Source: Chitinilyticum piscinae (GTDB lineage Bacteria > Pseudomonadota > Gammaproteobacteria > Burkholderiales > Chitinibacteraceae). Taken from it: a stretch of DNA of 64,000 bases. This document shows positions 53,223 to 62,988 of this stretch, piece after piece (within the stretch, counting starts at the first letter, position 1; each line of letters opens with the position of its first letter). The stretch covers positions 1 to 64,000 of the forward strand of contig NZ_JADFUA010000011.1 in assembly GCF_015223195.1 (NCBI RefSeq), given 5' to 3'. A program made the translations under genes and the position numbers. The notes under the pieces are model-generated. The model saw only the letters and a program-made list of their open reading frames with translations, was not told the DNA's origin and did not search any database.

Positions 53223-53726
53223 TTACAGCGTCTTGCGCTGGTTTTTTTTCAGCTTCTGGACGATGCGATTGAGCTTCAGGCGGGACAGCTTTTCAACGAA
53301 TACCTTGCCATCCAGGTGGTCGATTTCATGCTGGATGCAGATGGCCAGCAAGCCGTCTGCTTCGAGTTCATAGGGCTTGCCATGCCGGTCCAGTGCGCGG
53401 ACCTTGACGCGTTCGGCCCGCTTTACTTCTTCATAGATGCCTGGAACCGAGAGACAGCCTTCTTCGTAGGTCGTTTCGCCATCCTTTTCCAGAAACTCGG
53501 GATTGATCAGAACCTGCAATTGATCCTTGGTCTCGGAAAGGTCGATGACAATCAGGCGGCGGTGTACGTTGACCTGAGTGGCGGCCAGTCCGATGCCGGG
53601 CGCTTCGTACATTGTTTCGGCCATGTCATCAATTAGTCGTTGCAGGGTGTCATCGAATACCTCGACCGGTTTGGCGACGGTATGCAGGCGTTCGTCCGGG
53701 TAGTGCAAAATGTTCAAGAGGGCCAT
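53223..53726 (-). CDS. def: Peptide deformylase
   Basis: A 167-residue type I deformylase. All three metal motifs are present: GIGLAATQV (residues 45-53), EGCLSVPG (about 89-96) and the zinc pair QHEIDHLDG (about 132-140). It removes the N-formyl group from new proteins; first of def-fmt. The 162 bases upstream form a divergent promoter region with the LysM gene; nothing else is recognised in them. Confidence 0.98.
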   Translation of the reverse strand: MALLNILHYPDERLHTVAKPVEVFDDTLQRLIDDMAETMYEAPGIGLAATQVNVHRRLIVIDLSETKDQLQVLINPEFLEKDGETTYEEGCLSVPGIYEEVKRAERVKVRALDRHGKPYELEADGLLAICIQHEIDHLDGKVFVEKLSRLKLNRIVQKLKKNQRKTL

Positions 53727-53888
53727 ATTTTCTTGCGGGCTAAAAAGTTTGTATGCAGAATCAGTGAAATTGGCTGTTGCATTCAGGTTGCTGTTTGCGA
53801 GCTGAATGGGTGAGGCTATCGCAATTGTGGCCAGCTTGGTCTACCTTGTGGGGTAGTGACTACGACTGGCTGAAAAAGGGCATGTTCG

Positions 53889-54950
53889 ATGATGCGTAAA
53901 CAGATTATATCGCTTCTTTTGTCGCTTGGTTCCGTCGCCGTTGTGCACGCCGATACCTTGCAGCTGGCAAAGGATGCTCCTGACCGTTATGTCGTGGTCA
54001 AAGGAGATACTCTCTGGGATATTTCCGGTCGTTTTCTCAAGCAGCCTTGGCGCTGGCCGGAAATCTGGCAGATGAACAAGGCGGAAATCAAGAACCCGCA
54101 CTGGATCTATCCAGGCGATGTGATTCTGCTGGAAAAATGTGATGGCAAACCCTGCCTGCGTCTGCTGAAGAATCAGAAGGCTTCCTCTGGAACCGCCAAG
54201 CTCTCGCCCAAGGCGCGCATCGAGCAACTCAATGGCATGGCCATCCCCAGTATTCCTGCTGCGGCCATTGATCCTTTCCTCGACAAGCCACTGCTGATGA
54301 CCGAGGCTGAGTACCAGTCTGCTCCACGTGTGGGTGCTGGCCCTGATAATCGCGTGATCTTCGGTGAAGGCGACATGATCTACGCGGTCGACATGCCTAC
54401 GGCGCAGCAGGGTGAGGTTTTCCAGCTGTTCCTTAAGCGTAACACCGTACTGGATCCGGACAATAAAGAGAAAAAGATCGGTGTCGAGACCCATTATCTT
54501 GGCGACGCGGTAGTGACGAAGGAAGGCGAGGTGACCGTGCTGCGAGTCAGCCGTTCCGTGCGTGAAATTCCCCCTGGGGCGCGTCTGGTCAAGGCACCAG
54601 AAAAGCCTTTCGTCAATTATGTTCCTCATCTGCCGTTGCAGCCGATTGACTCCAAGGTTCTGGCGTCCTACGGTGGCGAGCGCTATGTGGGTTCCTTGTC
54701 GACTGTGGTACTGAATCGTGGCGAAAATGACGGCATTGATCTGGGAACCGTATTGTTTGCCTACAAGCCCGGAAAACTGATCAAGAAAGAAAGCAAGGAT
54801 GAGGCGGATCGGCTTACCCCGCCACTGCGTAATGGCAGCGTCTTTGTCTATCGTGTTTTCCCGACGATTTCCTACGGCTTGGTGATGGATAGTACTGATG
54901 CCGTAACTTATGGAGATGTGGTCAAAGGCGAGCCTACAACCGCCGAATAA
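53889..54950 (+). CDS. LysM domain protein, exported
   Basis: A 353-residue protein with a signal peptide (MRKQIISLLLSLGSVAVVHA) and a single LysM module at about residues 33-82 (YVVVKGDTLWDISGRFLKQPWRWPEIWQMNKAEIKNPHWIYPGDVI). LysM binds peptidoglycan glycan. The rest has no catalytic motif that I recognise. It is the family commonly encoded before dprA in beta- and gammaproteobacteria. Start could be the first or second of two adjacent ATGs. Confidence 0.9.
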   Translation: MMRKQIISLLLSLGSVAVVHADTLQLAKDAPDRYVVVKGDTLWDISGRFLKQPWRWPEIWQMNKAEIKNPHWIYPGDVILLEKCDGKPCLRLLKNQKASSGTAKLSPKARIEQLNGMAIPSIPAAAIDPFLDKPLLMTEAEYQSAPRVGAGPDNRVIFGEGDMIYAVDMPTAQQGEVFQLFLKRNTVLDPDNKEKKIGVETHYLGDAVVTKEGEVTVLRVSRSVREIPPGARLVKAPEKPFVNYVPHLPLQPIDSKVLASYGGERYVGSLSTVVLNRGENDGIDLGTVLFAYKPGKLIKKESKDEADRLTPPLRNGSVFVYRVFPTISYGLVMDSTDAVTYGDVVKGEPTTAE

Positions 54951-54955
54951 TCGGT

Positions 54956-56065
54956 TTGCTGCCTCTCGCTGATCAGGACGCGTGGTTGCGGCTGGCGTTG
55001 ACGCCAGGCCTCTCCACGCGTCGTCGTTTGCAGGTGCTGGAGCTGGCTGGCGCGCCTGATGCGCTGCGCGAGCCGGATGTCTTGGCCCGTATTGCCGGCC
55101 TGCTCGGCGAGTCGTTGACGGGCAAATTGCATGAATGCATCACGGGGCCGTCCTGGCCGTTACTGGAACAGACCCTCTCCTGGCTGCAAATGCCCGGGCG
55201 TTCATTGCTGACTCTGGCAGATCCGGGATACCCGCGCGCGCTGCTGGATTTGCCTGACCCACCGGTCCTGTTGTACTGCCATGGTGACCCCTCGTTGTTG
55301 TTGCGACGTGGGCTGGCTGTGGTGGGAAGTCGTAATCCGACACCCCAAGGGGCCGATAATGCGCGGATGTTTGCCGCTGAGCTGGCTCTCCACGGGCTGG
55401 TCATTGTCAGCGGCATGGCTTCCGGCATTGATGCGGCCGCACACCGAGGTGCGCTGGAGGTGTCTGGGGCAACCATCGGTATTGTCGGGACGGGGCTTGA
55501 CCGGGTTTATCCGGCGGCAAATCATGCCTTGGCGCAAGCGATTGCCGAGCAGGGCTTGCTGTTGTCCGAGTTCCCTTTAGGGATGCCGCCTCGTGCCGAG
55601 AACTTTCCCCAGCGCAACCGCTTGATTGCTGCACAGGGCGCTGGGTGTCTGGTGGTTGAGGCTGCGCTAGGAAGCGGCTCCCTGATTACTGCCCGGCAAG
55701 CTGCCGATGTGGGTAGAGAAGTCTATGCCATTCCGGGCTCGATTCATTCCCCGCTGGCCAAAGGGTGTCATTGGCTCATCCGGCAGGGGGCCAAGCTGGT
55801 TGATGATGTGAATGATGTGCTGGATGAATTGCCTGGCACCATGATGCCGGTCCTGGACGGGGTCTTAACACCCTCGCCGCGAGCACCTGACGACGGGGGC
55901 GTGCTAGCTGCGGTGGGGTGGGATCCGGTCGATCTGGATACGCTGGTTCTCCGGACGGGCTTGACTCATGGCGAACTGTGCGAGATTCTGCTTGGCTTGG
56001 AATTGCAAGGCGCAGTTCTGCTATTGCCGGGGGCGCGCTATCAGCGCGCCGGAAATCCGAAATAA
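54956..56065 (+). CDS. dprA: DNA processing protein DprA
   Basis: A 369-residue DprA that binds incoming single-stranded DNA and loads RecA in natural transformation. The Rossmann-like core is clear: VVGSRNPTPQGADNARMFAAELALHGLVIVSGMASGIDAAAHRGAL (about residues 121-166), GTGLDRVYPAANHALA, SEFPLGMPPRAENFPQRNRLIA and SLITARQAADVGREVYAIPGS. A C-terminal winged-helix-like tail begins near 320. The start must be a TTG: no ATG or GTG in frame precedes the conserved N terminus. It lies five bases after the LysM gene. Confidence 0.93.
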   Translation: MLPLADQDAWLRLALTPGLSTRRRLQVLELAGAPDALREPDVLARIAGLLGESLTGKLHECITGPSWPLLEQTLSWLQMPGRSLLTLADPGYPRALLDLPDPPVLLYCHGDPSLLLRRGLAVVGSRNPTPQGADNARMFAAELALHGLVIVSGMASGIDAAAHRGALEVSGATIGIVGTGLDRVYPAANHALAQAIAEQGLLLSEFPLGMPPRAENFPQRNRLIAAQGAGCLVVEAALGSGSLITARQAADVGREVYAIPGSIHSPLAKGCHWLIRQGAKLVDDVNDVLDELPGTMMPVLDGVLTPSPRAPDDGGVLAAVGWDPVDLDTLVLRTGLTHGELCEILLGLELQGAVLLLPGARYQRAGNPK

Positions 56066-56077
56066 TGAAGAGATTGA

Positions 56078-56533
56078 ATGCTGGAAGTACTCGCGTATCT
56101 GTTTGAAGAGCTGTATGGCACCGAATATCCCGACACAGCACAACTGGCACGCAAGCTTGATGTTGCCGGTTTTGCCGATGAAGATATTCGTGAGGCATTG
56201 CAATGGATGGAAGAGTCGAAATCGCTCGGGTGTGATCAGCTCTGGTCTGAGTCGGCCCGTTCGGCTGGTGTGCGGGTGCTGCATCCGCAAGAGCTGGAGC
56301 GCATGAGTGTCGAGGCGGTCAGTCTGCTGTATGCACTGATCCAGAGTGGCGTTCTGGATGCTATTGAACGCGAACAGCTGCTGGAGCGGGTCATGCGGGA
56401 GCCTGATGGTGAGGTATCGCTGGAACGAATGCAGCTGCTGGTACTGATGCTGGTCTGGCGCAAGCAGGATCAGCTGTCTAATCTATGGGTCGAAGAGATC
56501 CTGTTTGGCCGTGAAGATGCCACCTTGCACTGA
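56078..56533 (+). CDS. smg: Smg family protein (DUF494)
   Basis: A 151-residue helical protein that matches Smg: MLEVLAYLFEELYGTEYPDTAQLARKLDVAGFADEDIREALQWM at the N terminus and RVLHPQELERMSVEAVSLLYALIQSGVLDAIEREQLLERVM in the middle. The gene sits between dprA and topA, as in many proteobacteria. Function is not known. Confidence 0.93.
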   Translation: MLEVLAYLFEELYGTEYPDTAQLARKLDVAGFADEDIREALQWMEESKSLGCDQLWSESARSAGVRVLHPQELERMSVEAVSLLYALIQSGVLDAIEREQLLERVMREPDGEVSLERMQLLVLMLVWRKQDQLSNLWVEEILFGREDATLH

Positions 56534-56578
56534 TGGCTCTGTACGACCAATCCTTAACCTTAATGTGAGCCGGGAACA

Positions 56579-58861
56579 ATGCCCGACAATCTACTGATCG
56601 TCGAATCGCCCTCAAAGGCGAAAACTCTCCAGAAATACCTCGGCAAGGATTTTCAGATTCTTGCTTCGTATGGTCACGTACGCGGACTGGTGCGTAAGGA
56701 TGGGTCGGTCGACACTGAAAACGACTTCAAGATGAAATACCAGGTCATCGAGAAGAACAAGAAACATGTTGACGCGATCTGTGCCGCAGTTAAGGAAGTC
56801 AGCCATGTCTATCTGGCGACTGACCCGGACCGTGAAGGCGAGGCCATTTCCTGGCATATCATGGAAATTCTGCGCGGCAAGAAGCTGGTCAGTGCGGAAA
56901 AAACCTTCAAGCGAGTCGTTTTTCACGAGATTACCGAGGCCGCCGTCAAAGCCGCGGTTGCCAATCCGCGTGACATCGATAGCGATTTGGTGAATGCCCA
57001 ACAGGCGCGCAGTGCGTTGGATTATCTGGTTGGCTTCAATCTGTCGCCGCTGCTGTGGCGCAAGGTCCGTACCGGGCTGTCAGCTGGCCGGGTACAAAGC
57101 CCGGCTCTGCGCTTGATCTGCGAGCGTGAAAACGAGATCCGTGCCTTTGTTTCCCAAGAATACTGGACCCTGCATCTGGACACCCACAAGGGCCGGCAGA
57201 AATTCGGTGCACGTCTCTCGCACTGGCAAGGCAGCAAGCTGGAGCAGTTCGATATTCCCAACGAGGCTCGCCAACAGGAAATTCTGGCAGGTCTAAGTGG
57301 GCAGACTGCACGGGTCAGCAGCGTCGAAAAACGCAAAAAGTCACGCAGTGCCGCGGCTCCGTTCACCACCTCCACGCTGCAACAGGAAGCGGTACGCAAG
57401 CTCGGGATGACGACAGATCGCACCATGCGCACTGCCCAGCAGCTTTATGAGGGTATCGATGTCGGCGGCGGTACCGTTGGTCTGATCACCTACATGCGTA
57501 CTGACTCGGTAGCGCTGGCCAATGAGGCTGTGCTGGAGATCCGGGACTATATCGGCCAGCACTTCGAGAAGGATTACCTGCCCAAAGAACCGGTGGCCTT
57601 CAAGAACAAGGCGAAAAACGCCCAAGAGGCTCACGAGGCGATTCGTCCGACCTCGATTTTCCGAACCCCCGATTCGGTCAAGGCATTTCTGTCGCCAGAG
57701 CAGTTCAAGCTCTACCAGATGATCTGGAAGCGTACGCTTGCCTGCCAGATGGCTGCTGCCAAATTCGATACCGTTGGCGTGGATATCATTGTCGGACAAG
57801 GCATTTTCCGTGCATCCGGTCAGACCCTTGTGTTCCCGGGGTTTATCGCGGTGTATCAGGAAGACACCGATGATGTTGAAGATGAAGACGAGGCTCGCCT
57901 GCCCCCTCTGGAAGAAGGCGATGAGCTTCCGGTGGATCGTCTGTCCGGCGAGCAGCACTTTACCCAGCCACCTCCGCGTTACTCTGAAGCGTCGCTGGTG
58001 AAGGCGCTGGAAGAATTTGGAATCGGCCGTCCTTCCACGTATGCCTCGATCATTTCGACACTCAAGGATCGCGAATACGTCATTCTCGACAAGAAGCGTT
58101 TTACCCCGACTGATACCGGTGAGGTGGTGAACAAATTCCTGACCGAACATTTTACCCAATACGTCGATTACAACTTTACTGCCAAGCTGGAAGATCGTCT
58201 TGATGAGGTGTCCACCGGCAAGCAGGAGTGGATTCCGGTTCTTGATGATTTCTGGAAGAAGTTCCACAAGCAGATCGAAGAAAAGCAGAGCTTGTCCCGC
58301 AAGGATGTGACGCACGAAGAAATCGACGAAGATTGTCCGAAGTGTGGCAAGAAGCTTGCGATCAAGCTTGGCAAGCGTGGCCGTTTCATCAGCTGTACCG
58401 GCTATCCGGAATGCACCTACACCCGTAATCTGGGCGAGGATGCCGAATCCGCACCGCTTGAGCCGGAAGTGGTTGAGGGGCGCACCTGTCCAAAGTGCGA
58501 TTCGGCACTGCACATCAAGATGGGGCGCTATGGCAAATTCATCGGTTGCTCCGCTTATCCGAAGTGCAAGCACATCGAGCCCTTGGAAAAACCCAAGGAC
58601 ACCGGAGTAGAATGCCCTGAGTGCCACAAGGGGACGCTCATTGAGCGCAAGAGCCGATACGGCAAGCTGTTCTACTCGTGCAATACCTATCCGGATTGCA
58701 AGTACGCAACCTGGAACCCGCCGATTGCCGAGCCCTGCCCCAAGTGCAACTGGCCGATCCTCACGCTTAAAACAACCAAGCGCCGTGGAACGGAAAAGGT
58801 CTGTCCGCAGAAGGAATGCGGGTACAGTGAGGTGGTGATCCCGCCTGAACCGAAGGCGTAA
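56579..58861 (+). CDS. topA: DNA topoisomerase I
   Basis: A 760-residue type IA topoisomerase that relaxes negative supercoils. The TOPRIM domain opens the protein (LLIVESPSKAKTLQKYLG, then ATDPDREGEAISWHI); the catalytic tyrosine is Y305 in GLITYMRTDSVAL. The C terminus holds four zinc-ribbon repeats (CPKC...CTGYPEC, CPKC...CSAYPKC, CPEC...CNTYPDC and a last CPKC...CPQKEC) ending in KECGYSEVV. It follows smg by 45 bases. Confidence 0.97.
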   Translation: MPDNLLIVESPSKAKTLQKYLGKDFQILASYGHVRGLVRKDGSVDTENDFKMKYQVIEKNKKHVDAICAAVKEVSHVYLATDPDREGEAISWHIMEILRGKKLVSAEKTFKRVVFHEITEAAVKAAVANPRDIDSDLVNAQQARSALDYLVGFNLSPLLWRKVRTGLSAGRVQSPALRLICERENEIRAFVSQEYWTLHLDTHKGRQKFGARLSHWQGSKLEQFDIPNEARQQEILAGLSGQTARVSSVEKRKKSRSAAAPFTTSTLQQEAVRKLGMTTDRTMRTAQQLYEGIDVGGGTVGLITYMRTDSVALANEAVLEIRDYIGQHFEKDYLPKEPVAFKNKAKNAQEAHEAIRPTSIFRTPDSVKAFLSPEQFKLYQMIWKRTLACQMAAAKFDTVGVDIIVGQGIFRASGQTLVFPGFIAVYQEDTDDVEDEDEARLPPLEEGDELPVDRLSGEQHFTQPPPRYSEASLVKALEEFGIGRPSTYASIISTLKDREYVILDKKRFTPTDTGEVVNKFLTEHFTQYVDYNFTAKLEDRLDEVSTGKQEWIPVLDDFWKKFHKQIEEKQSLSRKDVTHEEIDEDCPKCGKKLAIKLGKRGRFISCTGYPECTYTRNLGEDAESAPLEPEVVEGRTCPKCDSALHIKMGRYGKFIGCSAYPKCKHIEPLEKPKDTGVECPECHKGTLIERKSRYGKLFYSCNTYPDCKYATWNPPIAEPCPKCNWPILTLKTTKRRGTEKVCPQKECGYSEVVIPPEPKA

Positions 58862-58881
58862 TCTGCGCCGGGAGATAAACG

Positions 58882-61506
58882 GTGTTGTCGCATTTGCTTG
58901 GTGGTGAAGGTGGAATCGATTTCGACCTCCGGCAGGAGGTCGCCACTTACCACACCTATTTCAATGCGTTCGACAGCGTTGTGGCATCGCTGCTGGCAGC
59001 GGATGAGCCTGAAGCACTGGCGGAATCGGTGCATATCCTCGGCGACGCCTGTCGCAGCAGTCTCGCAGCGCTTTATCTCAACAGTACGGATGGAGAGCGG
59101 GCCCGGCTTACCTCGGCGTGGCGTGATCCTGCAAGTCGGGTGCCCCCGGTGTTACCCGACGTATTTCTCGAGTTGCACTATCCCGTTTATCCGCTACTGG
59201 CCGATTCCATGGCTGTGGGTATGGTGCTGAGTAAATCCTTGCTCGAGCTGCCGCTTTCCGAGCAGATGCTACTTGCATTGGTCGGTGGGCGGCAACTGCT
59301 GTGCATCCCCTTGCTGGATCGGGGTGAACCCTTCGGTTTTTTGGCATTTGTGTTCGAAGAAGTCGAACCAACCCGCGATCCAGTCGAGTTGCGTCTCTTG
59401 TCAATGCTGGCGAACCACGTCGCCCAAGCACTGCTCAAGCGTAAGATGGAGCAGCAGGTCCGTGCCAGCCAGCACAGACTGCAGGCGCTGGCCGGCACCT
59501 TGCAGGACATGGTCTTCGAAATGGACGGCGATGGGGTGGTAGAGCGTGTCTGGTCGGTCCTTCCGGCGCTGCCTTCGGCTGGACAGTTGCTAGGACAGTC
59601 AATCCGGACCGCCTTGCCGCAAGAATTGGCCGTAGAGCTGGTACGCTTGCTTCCGGATGCCCTGAATGGCCGGCGCAGTGCCTCATTCAACTGCGCGCTG
59701 AATCTGCCTTCCGGCCCTTTGTATCTTTTGGTACGCCTGCAGCCGGTGGTCGCTGAAAGCGGTCGCTTGCATGCGGTGGTGCTCATCCAAGATGTCAGTA
59801 CGCTGATGCAGGATGCGGCCAAGCGCAAGACCATGCTCGACACGCTCAATTTACTGGAAGAGGCCATTGTCGATTTGCTGCCGTCCGGGCACATGGTGGA
59901 GCTCACGCCCGCGTGGGCCAAGTTGCGCGGTATTGATCATGCGGCCCTGCTCGCCGCGCGAGGCGAGTGCATCCTGCAATGGATTCACCCTGAAGAACAC
60001 GATCTGCTGCTGGGAACCCTGGCCAAGCTGCAGCGTACCGCGACGCCTGAGGCTATTCGTTTCCGCCTGCAGCAGAGCAACGGCAGCTGGTTGTGGGTTG
60101 AGGCTCGACTGATAGCACATCGCAACCCCTCCGGAGAGGTGACGTCGTTACGCGGTATCCTGCGGGATGTCACTGTTGCGCACCTGAACGAGCAACACAT
60201 TACCCGGTTGGCGCTCTACGACAACCTGACCCATCTGCCAAATCGCCTGATGCTTGATGACGCGCTGCATCAGGCCATTGACCGTGCCCGGCGTGATCAG
60301 CGCAAGGTGGCGCTGGGTTTCATCGACCTTGACCACTTTAAGCAGATCAACGACGCATTTGGTCATAAGGTCGGCGATGAATTACTGGTGAATGTTGCCC
60401 AGCGGCTGACTGCAGTCCTCGGCGAGGGGGCGATGCTGGCTCGCTGGGGGGGCGATGAATTTATCGTGCTGATTCCCGATCAGGACGATATCAATGAAGT
60501 TCGCCAGCAGGCAGAGGCCTTGCGCATGGCAGCCCGTCAGGGGGTGAATATTGATGGTCTTGAAACCCGACCGACTATCTCGGCTGGCTTTGCCTTCTTC
60601 CCCGATAACGCGGAATCGGGCGAGGAATTGCTGTCGGCGGCGGATCACACCATGTATCACGCCAAGCATGCAGGGCGGAACAATGTCTGTTTCTACAGCG
60701 ATATTGTGCATCTGAAAGCTCTGGGGCGCGAACATGTCGCCATCCAGTCTCGATTGTCCGATGCAATTCGCAACGGTGCGCTGCAGGTGTATTACCAGCC
60801 GGTCATTCATGCGCGCAGCGGAGAGGTCATGGCCGTCGAGGCATTGGCTCGCTGGCAGGACGACCAGAGCGGCTGGATCAGTCCGGAGCTCTTTATCCCG
60901 ATGGCGGAAAAGGTCGGCCTGATCCAGGAGCTGTCCGAACTGGTGATACGCATCGCGCTCGAACGGTTGCGCTCATGGCGGGATGCGGGATTGAAGCAGC
61001 GGCTGATGATCAACATTTCGCGCAGCCAGCTGTTCTACCCGCGCTTTATTTCGCAACTGATCGAGTGGCTCGATGAAAAGCGACTCTCACCGCAGGACAT
61101 CATTCTGGAAATTACCGAGAGTGTGGCGCTGACCGACTATGCCCGCCAGCTCAAGCACCTCAAGCATCTGGTGATGGCAGGTTTCCAGCTGGCGATCGAT
61201 GATTTCGGCACCGGATATTCCGCACTGTCACAGCTGCATGAAATGCCGGCTAATCTGCTCAAGGTTGACGTTTCCTTTGCCCAGCGTCTGCACACGGAAG
61301 AAGGTCGCCGCGTGATGCAGGCCATCGTCCAGCTTGGCCGCGGACTGGGTCTGCAGATTGTCGTCGAGGGCGTGGAAAATCTGGAAACAGCGCGCTTCCT
61401 GCAGGGGCTCGGAGTGGACTATCTGCAGGGGTTCCATTTCAGCGAGCCCGTGCCGGCCGGCGTCGTCGATCTGTATCTGCGTCTGGGGCTAGGGAACCGA
61501 ACCTGA
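58882..61506 (+). CDS. GAF/PAS-GGDEF-EAL cyclic di-GMP protein
   Basis: An 874-residue soluble protein with a GAF-like region (about residues 25-190), two PAS-like regions (about 200-310 and 320-435), a GGDEF domain (active site GGDEF, 523-527) and an EAL domain (EAL 653-655). EAL phosphodiesterase residues are kept: NISRSQ, EITES, IDDFGTGYS, the Lys of LKVDVSF and VVEGVE. The GGDEF motif is complete but lacks an inhibitory RxxD upstream (GEGA there). It may both make and break cyclic di-GMP, with the EAL side probably dominant. The GTG start has GGAGAT six bases upstream. Confidence 0.93.
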   Translation: MLSHLLGGEGGIDFDLRQEVATYHTYFNAFDSVVASLLAADEPEALAESVHILGDACRSSLAALYLNSTDGERARLTSAWRDPASRVPPVLPDVFLELHYPVYPLLADSMAVGMVLSKSLLELPLSEQMLLALVGGRQLLCIPLLDRGEPFGFLAFVFEEVEPTRDPVELRLLSMLANHVAQALLKRKMEQQVRASQHRLQALAGTLQDMVFEMDGDGVVERVWSVLPALPSAGQLLGQSIRTALPQELAVELVRLLPDALNGRRSASFNCALNLPSGPLYLLVRLQPVVAESGRLHAVVLIQDVSTLMQDAAKRKTMLDTLNLLEEAIVDLLPSGHMVELTPAWAKLRGIDHAALLAARGECILQWIHPEEHDLLLGTLAKLQRTATPEAIRFRLQQSNGSWLWVEARLIAHRNPSGEVTSLRGILRDVTVAHLNEQHITRLALYDNLTHLPNRLMLDDALHQAIDRARRDQRKVALGFIDLDHFKQINDAFGHKVGDELLVNVAQRLTAVLGEGAMLARWGGDEFIVLIPDQDDINEVRQQAEALRMAARQGVNIDGLETRPTISAGFAFFPDNAESGEELLSAADHTMYHAKHAGRNNVCFYSDIVHLKALGREHVAIQSRLSDAIRNGALQVYYQPVIHARSGEVMAVEALARWQDDQSGWISPELFIPMAEKVGLIQELSELVIRIALERLRSWRDAGLKQRLMINISRSQLFYPRFISQLIEWLDEKRLSPQDIILEITESVALTDYARQLKHLKHLVMAGFQLAIDDFGTGYSALSQLHEMPANLLKVDVSFAQRLHTEEGRRVMQAIVQLGRGLGLQIVVEGVENLETARFLQGLGVDYLQGFHFSEPVPAGVVDLYLRLGLGNRT

Positions 61507-61518
61507 TCCGTTTTTTGC

Positions 61519-61567
61519 GGGTATGTCCTTGTATTGCTTGCTTTGAATCGTTCTTGATCTTATACGT
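61519..61567. repeat. GTAT-N37-ATAC intergenic element, copy 9
   Basis: GTAT at 61521-61524 and ATAC at 61562-61565, 41 bp apart, with arms GGGTATG / TTATACG. It lies 12 bases after the GGDEF-EAL stop and before the HD-GYP gene on the same strand. Confidence 0.7.
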
Positions 61568-61657
61568 GGTGGTGTATGTAATGCGAGGCCATTACTGGCC
61601 GCAAGGTGGGCTAATGGGCTATGCTGCAGCCAGAGTCCCTGCAATGTGGCTGCACCC

Positions 61658-62875
61658 ATGATCAAGAAAATCCCAGTATCCGAACTCAAGCCAGGCATGT
61701 TCATCCACGACCTCAATGTCGGCTGGATGGATCATCCCTTTTTGCGTAACCAATTTCCGGTCACCAGTGACGAGGATATGGGGCGCATTCTGGCAACCGG
61801 CGTGAGGGAGGTGTACATCGATACCGAGCAGGGGCTTGACGTCGGCGATCATGCGCCGACGCAAGAGGAAGTCAAAGCCGGAATCGAAGCGGAAATCCTG
61901 CAGGCGGCCAGTGAGCCCTCTGCCATCATTCAGGTGTCATTTGCCGAAGAGGTCAAGCGCGCCAGCCGCATCCACAAACAGGCGCACAACGTCGTCAAAA
62001 ACGTGATGCGTGACGTGCGCCTCGGACAGGCGGTGCAGATGGAAGCGGTGGAGGAGGTGGTCGAAGCGATCACTGACTCGATTCTGCGTAATGCCGGCGC
62101 GCTGGTCGGCTTATCCGGCATCAAGGACAAGGACGAATACACCTTTCTGCACTCGGTCAGCGTATGTACGCTGATGGTTACCTTTGCCAAAAGTCTGGGT
62201 TTCCCGATGGAGTTGATCAAGCTCGCCGGTGTTGGCGGTCTGCTGCATGACACCGGCAAGATGAAAGTTCCCAACGAGATTCTGAACAAGCCCGGGCGCC
62301 TGACGGACGATGAGTTTGCCGTCATGCGCTCGCACCCTGAGGAGGGTTGGAAAATCCTGAAAGATATCCCGGGCATCGACGAAATCGCACTGGATATCAC
62401 GCTGCACCACCACGAGCGCATGGATGGTAGCGGCTACCCGCACAAGCTGCCGGGTGCGGCGATCAGCAAGATGGCGCAGATGGCGGCCGTTGTGGATGTG
62501 TATGACGCGATCACCTCGGACCGCTGCTACCACAAGGGCATGCCAGCCCCGGAAGGACTGCGCAAGCTGTGGGAGTGGAGCAAATTCCACTTCAATCCCG
62601 AGCTGGTGCAGGCCTTCATGCGGTGTGTCGGCATCTACCCGGTTGGTTCACTGGTCAAGCTGGAGTCCGGCCGGCTGGCGATTGTCACCGAGCAGAATGA
62701 GGGCTCCCTGTTGCAGCCCGTAGTCAAAGCGGTCTTCAGTACCAAATCCAATAGCTACATCACGCCTTTGGAGATCGATCTGGCCAAGCCGATGGGCAAA
62801 GGGGGCGCCGACAAGATCACCGGTCACGAAGATCCAGCCCGCTGGAAGATCGATGTGGCACGGTTCATGGCGTAG
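61658..62875 (+). CDS. HD-GYP cyclic di-GMP phosphodiesterase
   Basis: A 405-residue protein. The N-terminal DUF3391-like domain (IPVSELKPGMFIHDLNVGWMDHPFL) precedes the HD-GYP domain. The metal-binding HD is at 197-198 (GGLLHDTGKMKVP) and the signature HHERMDGSGYP ends at 261, so both are intact. It should hydrolyse cyclic di-GMP to GMP. The ATG is preferred over a GTG four codons upstream because the family starts at MIKKI. Follows a GGDEF-EAL gene on the same strand across 151 bases, which contain one intergenic repeat. Confidence 0.94.
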   Translation: MIKKIPVSELKPGMFIHDLNVGWMDHPFLRNQFPVTSDEDMGRILATGVREVYIDTEQGLDVGDHAPTQEEVKAGIEAEILQAASEPSAIIQVSFAEEVKRASRIHKQAHNVVKNVMRDVRLGQAVQMEAVEEVVEAITDSILRNAGALVGLSGIKDKDEYTFLHSVSVCTLMVTFAKSLGFPMELIKLAGVGGLLHDTGKMKVPNEILNKPGRLTDDEFAVMRSHPEEGWKILKDIPGIDEIALDITLHHHERMDGSGYPHKLPGAAISKMAQMAAVVDVYDAITSDRCYHKGMPAPEGLRKLWEWSKFHFNPELVQAFMRCVGIYPVGSLVKLESGRLAIVTEQNEGSLLQPVVKAVFSTKSNSYITPLEIDLAKPMGKGGADKITGHEDPARWKIDVARFMA

Positions 62876-62877
62876 CT

Positions 62878-62925
62878 GGGTATTGCCACGCATTTATTTA
62901 TGACGAGCCTTTCAGGGTTATACAT
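62878..62925. repeat. GTAT...ATAC intergenic element, copy 10 (short-spaced)
   Basis: GTAT at 62880-62883 and ATAC at 62920-62923, 40 bp apart, one shorter than the norm. The left arm GGGTATTGCCAC and right GGGTTATAC match copy 3 closely. It lies two bases after the HD-GYP stop, between convergent genes. Confidence 0.72.
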
Positions 62926-62941
62926 TGGCGGGTAATTAAAA

Positions 62942-62973
62942 ACAAAGGGAGGCGAATGCCTCCCTTTGTCATG
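62942..62973 (-). terminator. Terminator between the HD-GYP and chitinase genes
   Basis: ACAAAGGGAGGC (62942-62953) pairs with GCCTCCCTTTGT (62958-62969) around a GAAT loop, with TTTT on the minus-strand side. It probably ends the chitinase transcript; the plus side has a weaker tail. Confidence 0.85.
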
Positions 62974-62988
62974 CTTGTTATGAGCGGA

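Noticed and set aside
57341-58627. A 428-codon minus-strand frame opposite topA
   Set aside because: Antisense to the catalytic and zinc-ribbon parts of topoisomerase I, with no recognisable protein features.
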